Source of the DNA: Anaerolineales bacterium UBA5195
GTDB taxonomy: Bacteria; Chloroflexota; Anaerolineae; Anaerolineales; Villigracilaceae
Reading direction: 5' to 3'
Length of the DNA stretch: 64,000 bases
NCBI GenBank assembly: GCA_002412925.1
Contig: DHVZ01000081.1
Span: 35,121 to 99,120 of the forward strand
The stretch's first letter is position 1; each line of letters starts with the position of its first letter. The notes under the pieces are model-generated. The model was not told where the DNA came from and did no database searches. It was given only the letters and a program-made list of their open reading frames with translations. The position numbers and the translations under genes were made by a program. Positions 15,612 through 23,694 of the stretch are shown in pieces.

Positions 15612-16460
15612 ATGAACACTGCTCTCAAATGGCTTATCCCTCTGATTTTTGTTTTGACCCTCGTCGCCGTTGTCGCTGGCCTTTGGCCGGGCGAAGGCCA
15701 ACCCTACCAACTGACCAATTTCCGTGGCGAGCAAGTGATTATCAACGCCCGAGGTTTGTATTACTGGGATACAGTCAGTGCCGCTGCCCAGGCGCAAGCC
15801 AACGATCTGGTCACACTGGTGCTTGGCCTGCCCCTGCTGGCAATTTCGTTCTGGCTGACCCTGCGCGGCTCCCTGCGTGGGCGGCTGATGCTGACCGGCA
15901 CCCTGGCTTTTATCCTGTACACCTACATCACGATGTGCTTTGGCGCGGCTTACAACCAGCTCTTCCTGATCTATGTGGCCTTGTTCAGCCTGAGTCTGTT
16001 TGCCTTCATCTTGAGCATGATGACCTTTGATTTGAAAACGCTCCCGCAACATTTCTCTGAGAAACTGCCGCGTGGTTGGATTGCCGGACTGCTCTTCCTG
16101 GCCGCCGCCTTCCTTTCGCTGGCCTGGCTGGGACGTGTCGCCGCGACTTTTGCGCCGGGCGCTATCCCGGCGCTGGAAAACACCACCAGCCTGTTCATCC
16201 AGGTCATGGACCTGGGCATCGTCGTTCCGCTCTGCGTGCTCTCAGGCAGCCTGCTCCTGCGCCGCAGCGCCTGGGGCTACCTGCTGGCATCGGTGGGGCT
16301 GCTGAAATTCCTGACCCTGGCAATCGCTGTCAGCCTGATGGGGCTCAATATGGCGCGGGTGGGTGTGCCGGTCAGCCCGGTCGAGTTAGGAGTTTTTCCA
16401 ACACTGGCTTTGGCTAACCTTGTCACGGTAGTCATCCTGCTTAAGAACATCAAAACCTGA
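15612..16460 (+). CDS. Seven-helix membrane protein, paralogue of the protein at 12927, function unknown
   Basis: The 282-residue protein has an N-terminal helix, a 45-residue external loop (about 25-60) and six more helices. The last three helices match the protein at 12927 in order and in local sequence. It closes the TetR-controlled run. AAGGAAAT precedes the ATG. TACAAT at about 15570 could also give it a separate promoter. No transport or catalytic motif was seen. Confidence 0.72.
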   Translation: MNTALKWLIPLIFVLTLVAVVAGLWPGEGQPYQLTNFRGEQVIINARGLYYWDTVSAAAQAQANDLVTLVLGLPLLAISFWLTLRGSLRGRLMLTGTLAFILYTYITMCFGAAYNQLFLIYVALFSLSLFAFILSMMTFDLKTLPQHFSEKLPRGWIAGLLFLAAAFLSLAWLGRVAATFAPGAIPALENTTSLFIQVMDLGIVVPLCVLSGSLLLRRSAWGYLLASVGLLKFLTLAIAVSLMGLNMARVGVPVSPVELGVFPTLALANLVTVVILLKNIKT

Positions 16461-16538
16461 CCCTGCCCAACCGGCCAGACAAAAACTGGCAGCCTGCCGT
16501 AAACGAAACGCAGCCTCAGGACTTAAAGGCAGTTGGGA

Positions 16539-16583
16539 GAATTTCCGAATCGGGCTTCTTTAAGCTGTTTCATGAACGACTGA
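16539..16583 (+). repeat. Dispersed intergenic repeat, copy 1
   Basis: GAATTTCCG, GGGCTTCT, then TGAACGACTGA with matching spacing occur here and at 63229-63274. Both copies end about 30-70 bases before the start of a gene on the same strand. Confidence 0.55.
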
Positions 16584-16628
16584 GCATGAAAGCCAGCCTT
16601 GTGATGATCACAGGGCTGGCTTTCATGC
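16584..16628 (+). repeat. Long near-perfect hairpin (45 bases)
   Basis: GCATGAAAGCCAGCC pairs with GGCTGGCTTTCATGC, and an inner TTGTGAT/ATCACAG extends the stem to about 22 pairs with one mismatch around a single-base centre. No T run follows, so it is not a standard terminator. It may be a terminator for 16460 acting without a U-tract, or a mobile palindrome. Confidence 0.6.
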
Positions 16629-16640
16629 GGCTTTATCTCT

Positions 16641-16646
16641 TATAAT
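16641..16646 (+). promoter_or_regulatory. -10 element of a likely leaderless transcript
   Basis: TATAAT, six bases, ATG at 16653. The expected start site coincides with the A of the start codon and there is no Shine-Dalgarno. Confidence 0.5.
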
Positions 16647-16652
16647 TCCACT

Positions 16653-17846
16653 ATGGCAAGCAAAAACGCAGACTGTCTCATGGAGTTCAAAAAATACCTG
16701 GGACCGATCACCCATCTGGACTGCTCCCACGTTGACACGATCAACGCCCACCGGCTGCTCGGGCAGCAGGCGCACGCGCAAATCCACAAAACCCTGGCAA
16801 AACGGCTGGATGAATTGGGCAGCGTAAAGCGGGTCACGGCGCAAATCCGCCAGGCGCGGCGTTATCGAAGGGCGCTGGAGAACAAACTACAAAGTCCTGA
16901 CCTGGATGAAATCGTCAAACTGGCCATTGGCGCATATCTCACCAGCCTTTCAGCCTGGGCGGAGGGGGCTCAACTGGCAGGTCACTGTCATGCGTTTCTA
17001 CTCCCAGCAGTGGATGGCTTGTCCGTCAGTGCCACAGACCTGGCGATGTTCCTGCAAGAAGACGAAACTGGCTGCCAGACCGGTGTCTACCGCGAACGGG
17101 ACGGCTCCGTCATCCTGTGGCACGTTGAAGAAGACGTGGAGGAATCCCCTGGCCAGCGTTTTGACCAACTGCGTCTGTTCAGCTTTCGCACGCACGGCGG
17201 GCAGGTTGCCACCAGCTTCATTTATCCCGACCTGCTGCCTGGCCCGACTTTCGCCTGGCAGGGTGGCAACTTTGTCCAGGCTGTTGATACCCTGCATATC
17301 AGGCCCATTGATTCCAACGATGCCATCCTGCCCAATACGCTGGCCTGGGTAGGATTGTATCTTGGAACGCAAACCACGCGCGAAGCACTGGCAAAGTGCC
17401 TGGGTCCCTTCCAGGGCGGGTACTCGCTGACGGCAGTGTTTAAAAACGATGGGCGGGTCAGCGTCGAAAAAATTGAATACGCCAATCACATGGTAACCGC
17501 GGCTGCGTTGGAAGACAGCCCCGGCAGTACCCTGTTCCAAACGAATGTTTTGAGCAACCCGTCCCTGCCAATCGGCGCACAGGAGCAGGCCAGCGCCGAA
17601 AGCCGCGCCTGGAATGGAGCACGCTATGCGCGCACTGCCCGATTCATGCGTGTCATCCAGAAATCTGAGGCTGCCCTGCCGCTTGTCTTCTGGATGTTGC
17701 AATCGCGCCTGGGCGGAGAGTCGGCCTATTCCAACCAGGATGTCAAAGCCTATCTCATCTGCCAGATGAAGCCCCAAAAAACGTCCGTCTGGGTCGGCGC
17801 GGGAGCGCCAATGCCAGATGACAACCTATTGACCTTCGAGGAATAA
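16653..17846 (+). CDS. Uncharacterised protein, possibly an NTN-hydrolase (C45 / acyltransferase-like)
   Basis: The 397-residue protein is not confidently assigned. After an N-terminal helical region (about 1-110) there is a segment GCQTGVYRERDGSVILWHVEED (about 143-164) that resembles the nucleophile region of C45/AAT-type NTN hydrolases, in which a Cys is followed by a DG turn and an Asn/Asp-rich strand. If so, the protein would be a self-processing amidohydrolase with Cys as nucleophile. No signal peptide is seen. The neighbour PhzF-family gene begins one base after its stop, so the two are co-translated. The assignment is tentative. Confidence 0.55.
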   Translation: MASKNADCLMEFKKYLGPITHLDCSHVDTINAHRLLGQQAHAQIHKTLAKRLDELGSVKRVTAQIRQARRYRRALENKLQSPDLDEIVKLAIGAYLTSLSAWAEGAQLAGHCHAFLLPAVDGLSVSATDLAMFLQEDETGCQTGVYRERDGSVILWHVEEDVEESPGQRFDQLRLFSFRTHGGQVATSFIYPDLLPGPTFAWQGGNFVQAVDTLHIRPIDSNDAILPNTLAWVGLYLGTQTTREALAKCLGPFQGGYSLTAVFKNDGRVSVEKIEYANHMVTAAALEDSPGSTLFQTNVLSNPSLPIGAQEQASAESRAWNGARYARTARFMRVIQKSEAALPLVFWMLQSRLGGESAYSNQDVKAYLICQMKPQKTSVWVGAGAPMPDDNLLTFEE

Positions 17847-17847
17847 A

Positions 17848-18732
17848 ATGCTCACCTTCCCTTTTATGCAAGTCGATGCTTTTACCACGCGCCCGCTGGG
17901 TGGCAACCCGTGCGCCATTGTTTTTGATTGCCCTAATCTCGATGACAATACCTGCCTGGCAATTGCCCGGGAAATGAATCTCTCTGAAACCGCCTTCGTC
18001 TGGCAAAAGGCCGATGGCGATTTCTGCGCGCGCTACTTCACCCCGGCCGAGGAAATCCCGCTGGCAGGACATCCCACGATCGCCACCGTTTTCGCACTGG
18101 TCGATACCGGGCGTTTGCAGGTGACCGACTACCGAAAAATCCCACTGGAACTGCGTGATGGGCCAATCGATGTGGAAATTTTCGCCCTGAACGGCAAAGT
18201 TGAACGGGTTGTGATGAGCCAGCGCAAGCCGCAGTTTTTGCGGACGTATGCCCCCGAAGAAGTTTTACCGGCTTTTGGGCTGACCATTGCCGACGGACTA
18301 CCCGGAGCCTTGATCCAAACCGTCAGCACTGGCACGCCCCAGCTCATGATCCCGTTAAAGAGCCATCTGGCGCTTCAGCGAGCGCACCTGGAGATAAAAA
18401 AGTATCTCAACTTGCGCGAAAGCGGGGACTTTTTCAGTCCACACCTGTTCTGTCTGGGCGGGGTGGGTAACGGCGCAACCTTTGCCCGCCATTTTGGCGT
18501 CCCGCCGGATACGCAGGAAGATCCCTTCACCGGCTCGGCAACGGGCGGCATGGCGGCTTACCTGTGGCACTACGGGCTGATTGAACAGCCAAGCTTCATC
18601 GCCGAGCAGGGACATTGGATGGCGCGCCCCGGCCAGGCCCAGGTGGAAGTGATCGGGGCAAGGAACGATATCCAAACAGTCAAAGTTGGCGGCCCGGCGG
18701 TGACCGTCATCCAGGGAGAGTTGTCCATTTAA
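17848..18732 (+). CDS. PhzF-family isomerase/epimerase
   Basis: The 294-residue protein has the PhzF start, MQVDAFTTRPLGGNPCAIV, the conserved catalytic Glu in NLSETAFV (about 46), the substrate loop AEEIPLAGHPTIAT and the C-terminal DPFTGSATGGMAAYLW. PhzF-like enzymes carry out proton shifts on small amino or hydroxy acids, from phenazine precursor isomerisation to less well known roles. There are no phenazine genes here, so a general metabolic role is likelier. GAGG precedes the ATG, overlapping the end of the upstream gene. Confidence 0.92.
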   Translation: MLTFPFMQVDAFTTRPLGGNPCAIVFDCPNLDDNTCLAIAREMNLSETAFVWQKADGDFCARYFTPAEEIPLAGHPTIATVFALVDTGRLQVTDYRKIPLELRDGPIDVEIFALNGKVERVVMSQRKPQFLRTYAPEEVLPAFGLTIADGLPGALIQTVSTGTPQLMIPLKSHLALQRAHLEIKKYLNLRESGDFFSPHLFCLGGVGNGATFARHFGVPPDTQEDPFTGSATGGMAAYLWHYGLIEQPSFIAEQGHWMARPGQAQVEVIGARNDIQTVKVGGPAVTVIQGELSI

Positions 18733-18801
18733 ACGGCAACAAAAGCTGCGGGATGTTAAACACCGGCCAACAGGCGAGGCAGGCGCTTAAACGGAATCAA
18801 A

Positions 18802-18824
18802 ACGGAGGGCAAACTGCCCTCCGT
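18802..18824 (-). terminator. Terminator of the LacI-domain histidine kinase gene
   Basis: ACGGAGGGCA pairs with TGCCCTCCGT around a three-base loop; on the minus strand a short T run follows. It lies just past the kinase stop codon. Confidence 0.6.
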
Positions 18825-18830
18825 CCGGTA

Positions 18831-21800
18831 TTAATCGCCCTGTTTCGTTTCTTTCGACAGCGGCAGGCGAATGAAAAAGGTGCTGCCCGGGAGTTTTTCC
18901 TCGTCATAGCCCGGGCTTTCAGCCCAAATTTTCCCGTTATGGGCTTTGACGATCCCCGCAGCGATAGCCAGCCCCAACCCTGGGCCGCCGCCTTTGAATT
19001 TTGTACGCCCAGAAGAATGCAGTTCCACCTTCCCTAACTGGAATAATTTTTCGAAGATGATGCGCTGATTGACCGGATCGATGCCAATCCCGGTATCACG
19101 GACATAAATTTCAACACACGCTCCCAAGCGCTCATCGGTCACCACCTGCCCGCCGGTGGTGATGGTCCCGCCATCGGGGGTAAATTTGATGGCGTTGACG
19201 AAGATGGCATCCAGCGCTTTCTGAAGGAGCTGCGGGTCTGCCAGGATCGGAGGCAGGCTGCCAGTGCCTTCTTCGACAACCAGTTTGATGTTGCGTTCAA
19301 CCAGGTCACTCTTGTATTCTTTTTGGACAAGTTGCAGGATCAGCCCAACGATCGTGGTTTCTAGGCGGGGCTCGACAGTTTGCCCTTCCAGGCGGGCCAC
19401 ATCAAGCATCGAATTGACAATCTGGTGCAGGCGGTCGGTTCCTTTGAGCACACCATCCACGGCCTGGTCAAGAGAATCATTTTCCTGAATGGCGGGGTTG
19501 CTCTTGAGCATACCCAGGTAACCTTTCATGACCGTGATGGGCGTGCGTAATTCGTGCGCCGATACCTGGATGAAGGAGGTTTTGTTTTTATCGAGTTTTT
19601 CGAGGGTGGTATAGGCATTGTTGAGTTCTTCCACGCGCTGGGAAACCATGCGTTCCATCAACTCGGTGAAGCGCGTTTGTTCGTCATACAGGCGCGCATT
19701 TTCGAGCGCGATAGCCGCTTGCATGGCATAGGTAGTTACCAAGAGAAGGTCATCGCGTGTAAAAGCGCCAATCTCCTTGCGGGTGAGCGACAACATGCCA
19801 ATGACTTTGTTTTTCGAGAAGAGCGGCACACCAATCCAGGAATGATTGATGGGCAGCCAGTCCAACTGCTGCCAACTGCTTGATTGGGTGACATCCTCGA
19901 TAACGACAGGTTCCCCGCTGCGGGCAATCTGGTCATACACGCCGCCGCTATCGATCTGGATGCGCAGGTCATCTGCGCGTGGGTCTGTGGGGAAGCCATT
20001 GTGCGCCAAAACATGCGTGGTCCCATCCAGGTCTTCCATCAGCAATGCGCCGCGTTCATAAGGCAGCACTTGGGTAAGCTGCAACAGGATTTGCTGCGGA
20101 ACCTCTTCCATTTTCAATAGTGTCGATAAATTCCGCGCGGCTTTGGAAAGCGACTCGGCTTCCTTGCGGCGTTCCTGCTCGCTGGTGTAGAGTGTGGCAT
20201 TTTCAAGCGCCGTTTTTTCAGCAATTTCCTTGGCAATGGCAAGTTCCACTTCACGCAATTTCGACTCTTCGAGCAGCCGTTCAACTTGCTTCTGCGCCAG
20301 CATACGCTGTTCGACCAACATGGCGCGCAAGAGCACGCTGCTGATCAGGTTGCGCACCCGCATGTACACTTCCCAATCCAACGAATTCATTTCGATCCAC
20401 AAAAAACCGAAACGATTCTGCGCAATTGTCAGTGGCATGACGATGGCGGTGTAGCGCCGGTCTTCAGGAGTTTTTCCACGCGGGATCAGATGACCGGTGG
20501 CCCATTTGGGCTGATCGACAGGGGTCTGGAAACCCGCGCCATCATACTGGATCAAAAGGCGATAATTTTCTGATGGCGGCACCAGGGTCGATTGGGGCGT
20601 GGCCACATCCGCATAAAACATGACATACAATCGTTCGATGCCCAAGCCTGGGAAATGCCGGTCGACCGCAATACCAATTTCATCGACACTCATGGCCGGG
20701 GCCATGGAAAAACTGAAACCCTGCAAAATCTCTTCCTGCCGCTCCAATTCCAGGCGGCGCAAAGCCTGGATGCGCTGGGAAAATTCGCCCGTCAACATAC
20801 GCGCTTGCTGGAACAGGTTTTCCACGTGCAGATTCATATCCTGGTCACGGACGCCCGCCAAAACATGCTTACGCAAGACGGAAATCACATTGTGCCAGGT
20901 AGCCGCATCTTCGGTATGGGGCAAAAGCGACGAAATCAGGGCCTCGATACTGTTGATAAAAACCTGTTCTTTCCCCTTTTTCCGCAAGCTCTCAAGCAAC
21001 ACATCCCAGGCTTGCCCACACGCCTCTTTAAAGGCCGGTGCATGTGGTGAGGCTTCCGGCATTTCAGCCGCATTCAGCAACTCACGGATTGCAACATCAC
21101 GTTTGTTTTCAAGCTGGCTGGTGCGGGCCACCTCGGCCTTTTCAACAATTATTCTCTTGACGCTATCTGGCATACAACCGCACGACCAACGGATAACGAG
21201 GTGGGTCGGCATAACAATATTTTCCGGTAAATTTTCCCCATCGATACGGCGCAGGAGCAATTCCACAGCCTGTTTGCCCATCTCATGAAAAGACTGGTGC
21301 ACCGTTGTCAACGGCACACCCATAGCGCGCGCCTCGCGGACATCGTCAAAACCAATCAAAGCCACTTTCCCCGGCACAGGAATGCCGCGCATCTGCATGG
21401 CTTCGAATGCGCCAATAGCCATCCGGTCGTTGGCAGCTACCACAGCCTCGAATTTTGCTTTGCGTTGGTCGAGCAGGGTACGAATGGCCGCCCGCCCGCT
21501 TTCAGGGCTGAAATCGCCCTGGATAATCAGGTTTTCATCAACCTTGAGGTTGTGCGCTTTGAGTTCCTGTTTGTAAGCCAACAGGCGCTGCTCGGCTTCC
21601 ACCTGGTGCTGGGGACCGCGGATAAAAGCGATCTTTTTATAGCCATGCTCATCGATCAAGTGACCAATGGCTGCCCGCATGCCACCCAGGTTGTCACCGA
21701 TCAGGTTGGGCACCCCATCCACTTGCAAGGCGTTGGCAACAATGGGAATGTGAGAGTAATTTTCTATGAATTGTTTTGCTTCGTTGGCACTGATTTCATA

Positions 21801-22058
21801 ACCCAGGTCATTGGAAACAATAATACCCGCCAGTTGTTCTGTGCGGGCCAAATCGTATAAGCCATAGGATGATTGGATATGTCCAGGGGTAATGATGGGA
21901 GTTGGTTTCCCGCCCACAAAGCAGATCAAATTGAGATCATGTTCTTCGGCTGCCGCAGTGATGCCAGCCATAAATTCCAGGCTCCACGCTCGCCCGACAC
22001 GTGAAACAAATGCCCCGATGGTTTTGCGTTCCTTCACCGAATTTTTTAAGGGTGTCAT
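18831..22058 (-). CDS. Soluble histidine kinase with LacI-type ligand-binding and GAF domains
   Basis: The 1075-residue protein has no membrane helix. Residues 11-297 form a LacI/PBP1 sugar-binding fold (HLIDEHGYKKIAFIRGP, AANDRMAIGAFEAM, VALIGFDDV) without the DNA-binding helix-turn-helix, ending in the RWSCGC element common to LacI-like sensor domains. A helical stretch (300-450), a GAF-like domain (about 450-585), a coiled coil (585-640) and a GAF domain (642-790) follow. The kinase core has H835 in SAHELRTP, an N box near 955, DTGIGI (988-993) and GPGLGLAI (1025-1032). It would sense a sugar-like ligand in the cytoplasm and phosphorylate an unlinked regulator. No response regulator adjoins it. 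AAGGG precedes the ATG. Confidence 0.88.
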   Translation of the reverse strand: MTPLKNSVKERKTIGAFVSRVGRAWSLEFMAGITAAAEEHDLNLICFVGGKPTPIITPGHIQSSYGLYDLARTEQLAGIIVSNDLGYEISANEAKQFIENYSHIPIVANALQVDGVPNLIGDNLGGMRAAIGHLIDEHGYKKIAFIRGPQHQVEAEQRLLAYKQELKAHNLKVDENLIIQGDFSPESGRAAIRTLLDQRKAKFEAVVAANDRMAIGAFEAMQMRGIPVPGKVALIGFDDVREARAMGVPLTTVHQSFHEMGKQAVELLLRRIDGENLPENIVMPTHLVIRWSCGCMPDSVKRIIVEKAEVARTSQLENKRDVAIRELLNAAEMPEASPHAPAFKEACGQAWDVLLESLRKKGKEQVFINSIEALISSLLPHTEDAATWHNVISVLRKHVLAGVRDQDMNLHVENLFQQARMLTGEFSQRIQALRRLELERQEEILQGFSFSMAPAMSVDEIGIAVDRHFPGLGIERLYVMFYADVATPQSTLVPPSENYRLLIQYDGAGFQTPVDQPKWATGHLIPRGKTPEDRRYTAIVMPLTIAQNRFGFLWIEMNSLDWEVYMRVRNLISSVLLRAMLVEQRMLAQKQVERLLEESKLREVELAIAKEIAEKTALENATLYTSEQERRKEAESLSKAARNLSTLLKMEEVPQQILLQLTQVLPYERGALLMEDLDGTTHVLAHNGFPTDPRADDLRIQIDSGGVYDQIARSGEPVVIEDVTQSSSWQQLDWLPINHSWIGVPLFSKNKVIGMLSLTRKEIGAFTRDDLLLVTTYAMQAAIALENARLYDEQTRFTELMERMVSQRVEELNNAYTTLEKLDKNKTSFIQVSAHELRTPITVMKGYLGMLKSNPAIQENDSLDQAVDGVLKGTDRLHQIVNSMLDVARLEGQTVEPRLETTIVGLILQLVQKEYKSDLVERNIKLVVEEGTGSLPPILADPQLLQKALDAIFVNAIKFTPDGGTITTGGQVVTDERLGACVEIYVRDTGIGIDPVNQRIIFEKLFQLGKVELHSSGRTKFKGGGPGLGLAIAAGIVKAHNGKIWAESPGYDEEKLPGSTFFIRLPLSKETKQGD

Positions 22059-22395
22059 ATGATTCCCTTGAACATATCGAATAAGAAAATTATAACTTAT
22101 TTACAGAATCCGGTTGGAATGCAAAAACGAGGTTCTTTGGGAATTCTCGTGGGAAAACCCTAACCCGGACAAGTTGAACAAGATTTAACCGCTGAGTTTG
22201 CAGAGAAAACCCACCTGCCCCAGCGGGCGGTGCTGGGGAGTGCAGCGCGGTGCAAGTGTCACGGAAAATGATGAAGACTGTAACAATATCGATACAAGTT
22301 GACTCAACCCTGAAACAACCGCGCGACATGCACCCGGAAAAATGATATACAGGAGTGGTAAAATCGTTTCAATGCCGTTGCAGATTGGAGATTTC
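22059..22395. other. Divergent intergenic region between the sensor kinase and a membrane protein
   Basis: No gene is seen. It contains the short palindrome CCCCAGC/GCTGGGG (22218-22238) and TAAAAT (22359-22364), a likely -10 for the gene at 22396, 31 bases before its ATG. Confidence 0.5.
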
Positions 22396-23109
22396 ATGAA
22401 TACTGAGAACGGAAATGGAGTAACCCCTCCGTTTATCGAAAAACCCCTCCTGGTAAGATCTCCCGACTCTGAACGAAGTTTCTTGAGCCAGGCAACCATG
22501 CTGGTGGGCTTTGCGGCGCTAACCCTTTCTATGGGCGGGGGCGTCTGGTTGATTTGGAAAGTGCTTGACAATGGTCTAATGAATAATTTGGAGATGGCAC
22601 TTGTGGGGATGATTCCGATTGGACTGGCATATTCGGTCGGTTGGATCTTCAGCATCCTCAGTATTCGCGCCTATAACAACCTGGTTTTTCCGTTAATCGT
22701 GCGTTACTATTCCTGGTTTACATTGACCGGAGCACTGGTGCTTTATATCAAAGTAATCCAGAAGCTGTTTACCCAGGGATATCATCTCCCCAACCTCCTG
22801 GCGTATAACTTCATCTTATTGGGCGTGTTGCTGGCGTTATTTGGGCTTCACCTGCTCCCGGAAGAACATGATTTGCGCCCGTTCTCGATCCCGATTTTCC
22901 TGGTGGGATTATTCCAACTGTGGATGATGCTGGTCCGATACGTGTTCTTCCCAAATAAAGAGAATGGGATTTACATCCTGGGGGATCTGTCCATTTTTAT
23001 GATTATGCAGACCATTGCCGGTTTGATGATGGCTCATACCGGGGTTTTCAATCCGCTGCGGAAATCGATCTCTGATTTCTTTCGAGACCGGGGAATAATT
23101 TTTCACTAA
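22396..23109 (+). CDS. Polytopic membrane protein, function unknown
   Basis: The 237-residue protein has a polar N-terminus (about 1-28) followed by six hydrophobic helices. No family was recognised. The chosen ATG has GGAG five bases upstream. An in-frame ATG at 22372 would be almost leaderless from TAAAAT at 22359 and add eight residues. It is divergent from the sensor kinase and separated from the cupin by a strong bidirectional hairpin. Confidence 0.65.
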   Translation: MNTENGNGVTPPFIEKPLLVRSPDSERSFLSQATMLVGFAALTLSMGGGVWLIWKVLDNGLMNNLEMALVGMIPIGLAYSVGWIFSILSIRAYNNLVFPLIVRYYSWFTLTGALVLYIKVIQKLFTQGYHLPNLLAYNFILLGVLLALFGLHLLPEEHDLRPFSIPIFLVGLFQLWMMLVRYVFFPNKENGIYILGDLSIFMIMQTIAGLMMAHTGVFNPLRKSISDFFRDRGIIFH

Positions 23110-23196
23110 AAACAGCCCCATCAAGAAAGGCTCTCCAGGATTTCCCTGCTGGCCCGTTGTTTTGCGGGCTCTAACCATGCAGATTTCCCAAAATCC

Positions 23197-23238
23197 CTGA
23201 AAGAAACTCCCGCCAAAATTGGCGGGAGTTTCTTTCAG
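23197..23238. terminator. Bidirectional terminator, 18-base-pair perfect stem
   Basis: CTGAAAGAAACTCCCGCC pairs perfectly with its complement across a six-base AAAATT loop. It serves the convergent genes at 22396 and 23235, and overlaps the last codon of the cupin gene. Confidence 0.85.
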
Positions 23239-23558
23239 GATCGGATCATGGTCAACAGCATTTTGAACTTATTCGGCGCTTTGACCGCATGTGGCTGGTC
23301 TGCGGGCATGATGATGGCCTCGCCAGCCTTGAGACGGAATGGCTGACCGGAAATATAAACCTCGGCCTCCCCATCCAGCACGTGGACCAGCGCGTCAAAG
23401 GGGGCGGTGTGCTCGCTTAGTTCCTGCCCGGCATCGAAGGCAAACAGGGTGACGTTCCCTGCCTCCACTTTGGTAATCTGACGGCTGACGACCGAGCCGT
23501 CTTGATAGGTGGCCATTTCGGCAATTTGTAGTACTTCAGCTTTTGGGGCAACAGACAT
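23235..23558 (-). CDS. Small cupin-domain protein
   Basis: The 107-residue protein is a single cupin barrel. Motif 1 is degenerate (FDAGQELSEHTAPFDALVHVLDGEAEV) with the usual G(X)5HXH reduced to SEHTAP; motif 2 is GEAIIMPADQPHAVKA with one His. Reduced motifs of this type occur in small stress- or detoxification-linked cupins. Substrate and metal are unknown. AGGAG lies upstream of the ATG. The neighbour downstream is separated by a strong terminator, so it is a single-gene unit. Confidence 0.88.
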   Translation of the reverse strand: MSVAPKAEVLQIAEMATYQDGSVVSRQITKVEAGNVTLFAFDAGQELSEHTAPFDALVHVLDGEAEVYISGQPFRLKAGEAIIMPADQPHAVKAPNKFKMLLTMIRS

Positions 23559-23694
23559 GAGTGTTTCTCCTTTTGGATTTCACTCCTATTGTAAGCTTTT
23601 TATAGGTTTTGTCTTTGCGGCAGCGCAAACAAAAGGGCGGCAGAGGCTTTTGACCTCTACCTGCCCGCTGAACACCAAAAACTGATACTGAACG

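Noticed and set aside
16584..16628. Standard intrinsic terminator
   Set aside because: The stem is strong but no T run follows on either strand; listed as a palindrome instead.
22342..22395. Longer N-terminus or leaderless start of the membrane protein at 22396
   Set aside because: The ATG at 22396 has a well-placed GGAG; the ATG at 22372 remains possible but is less supported.
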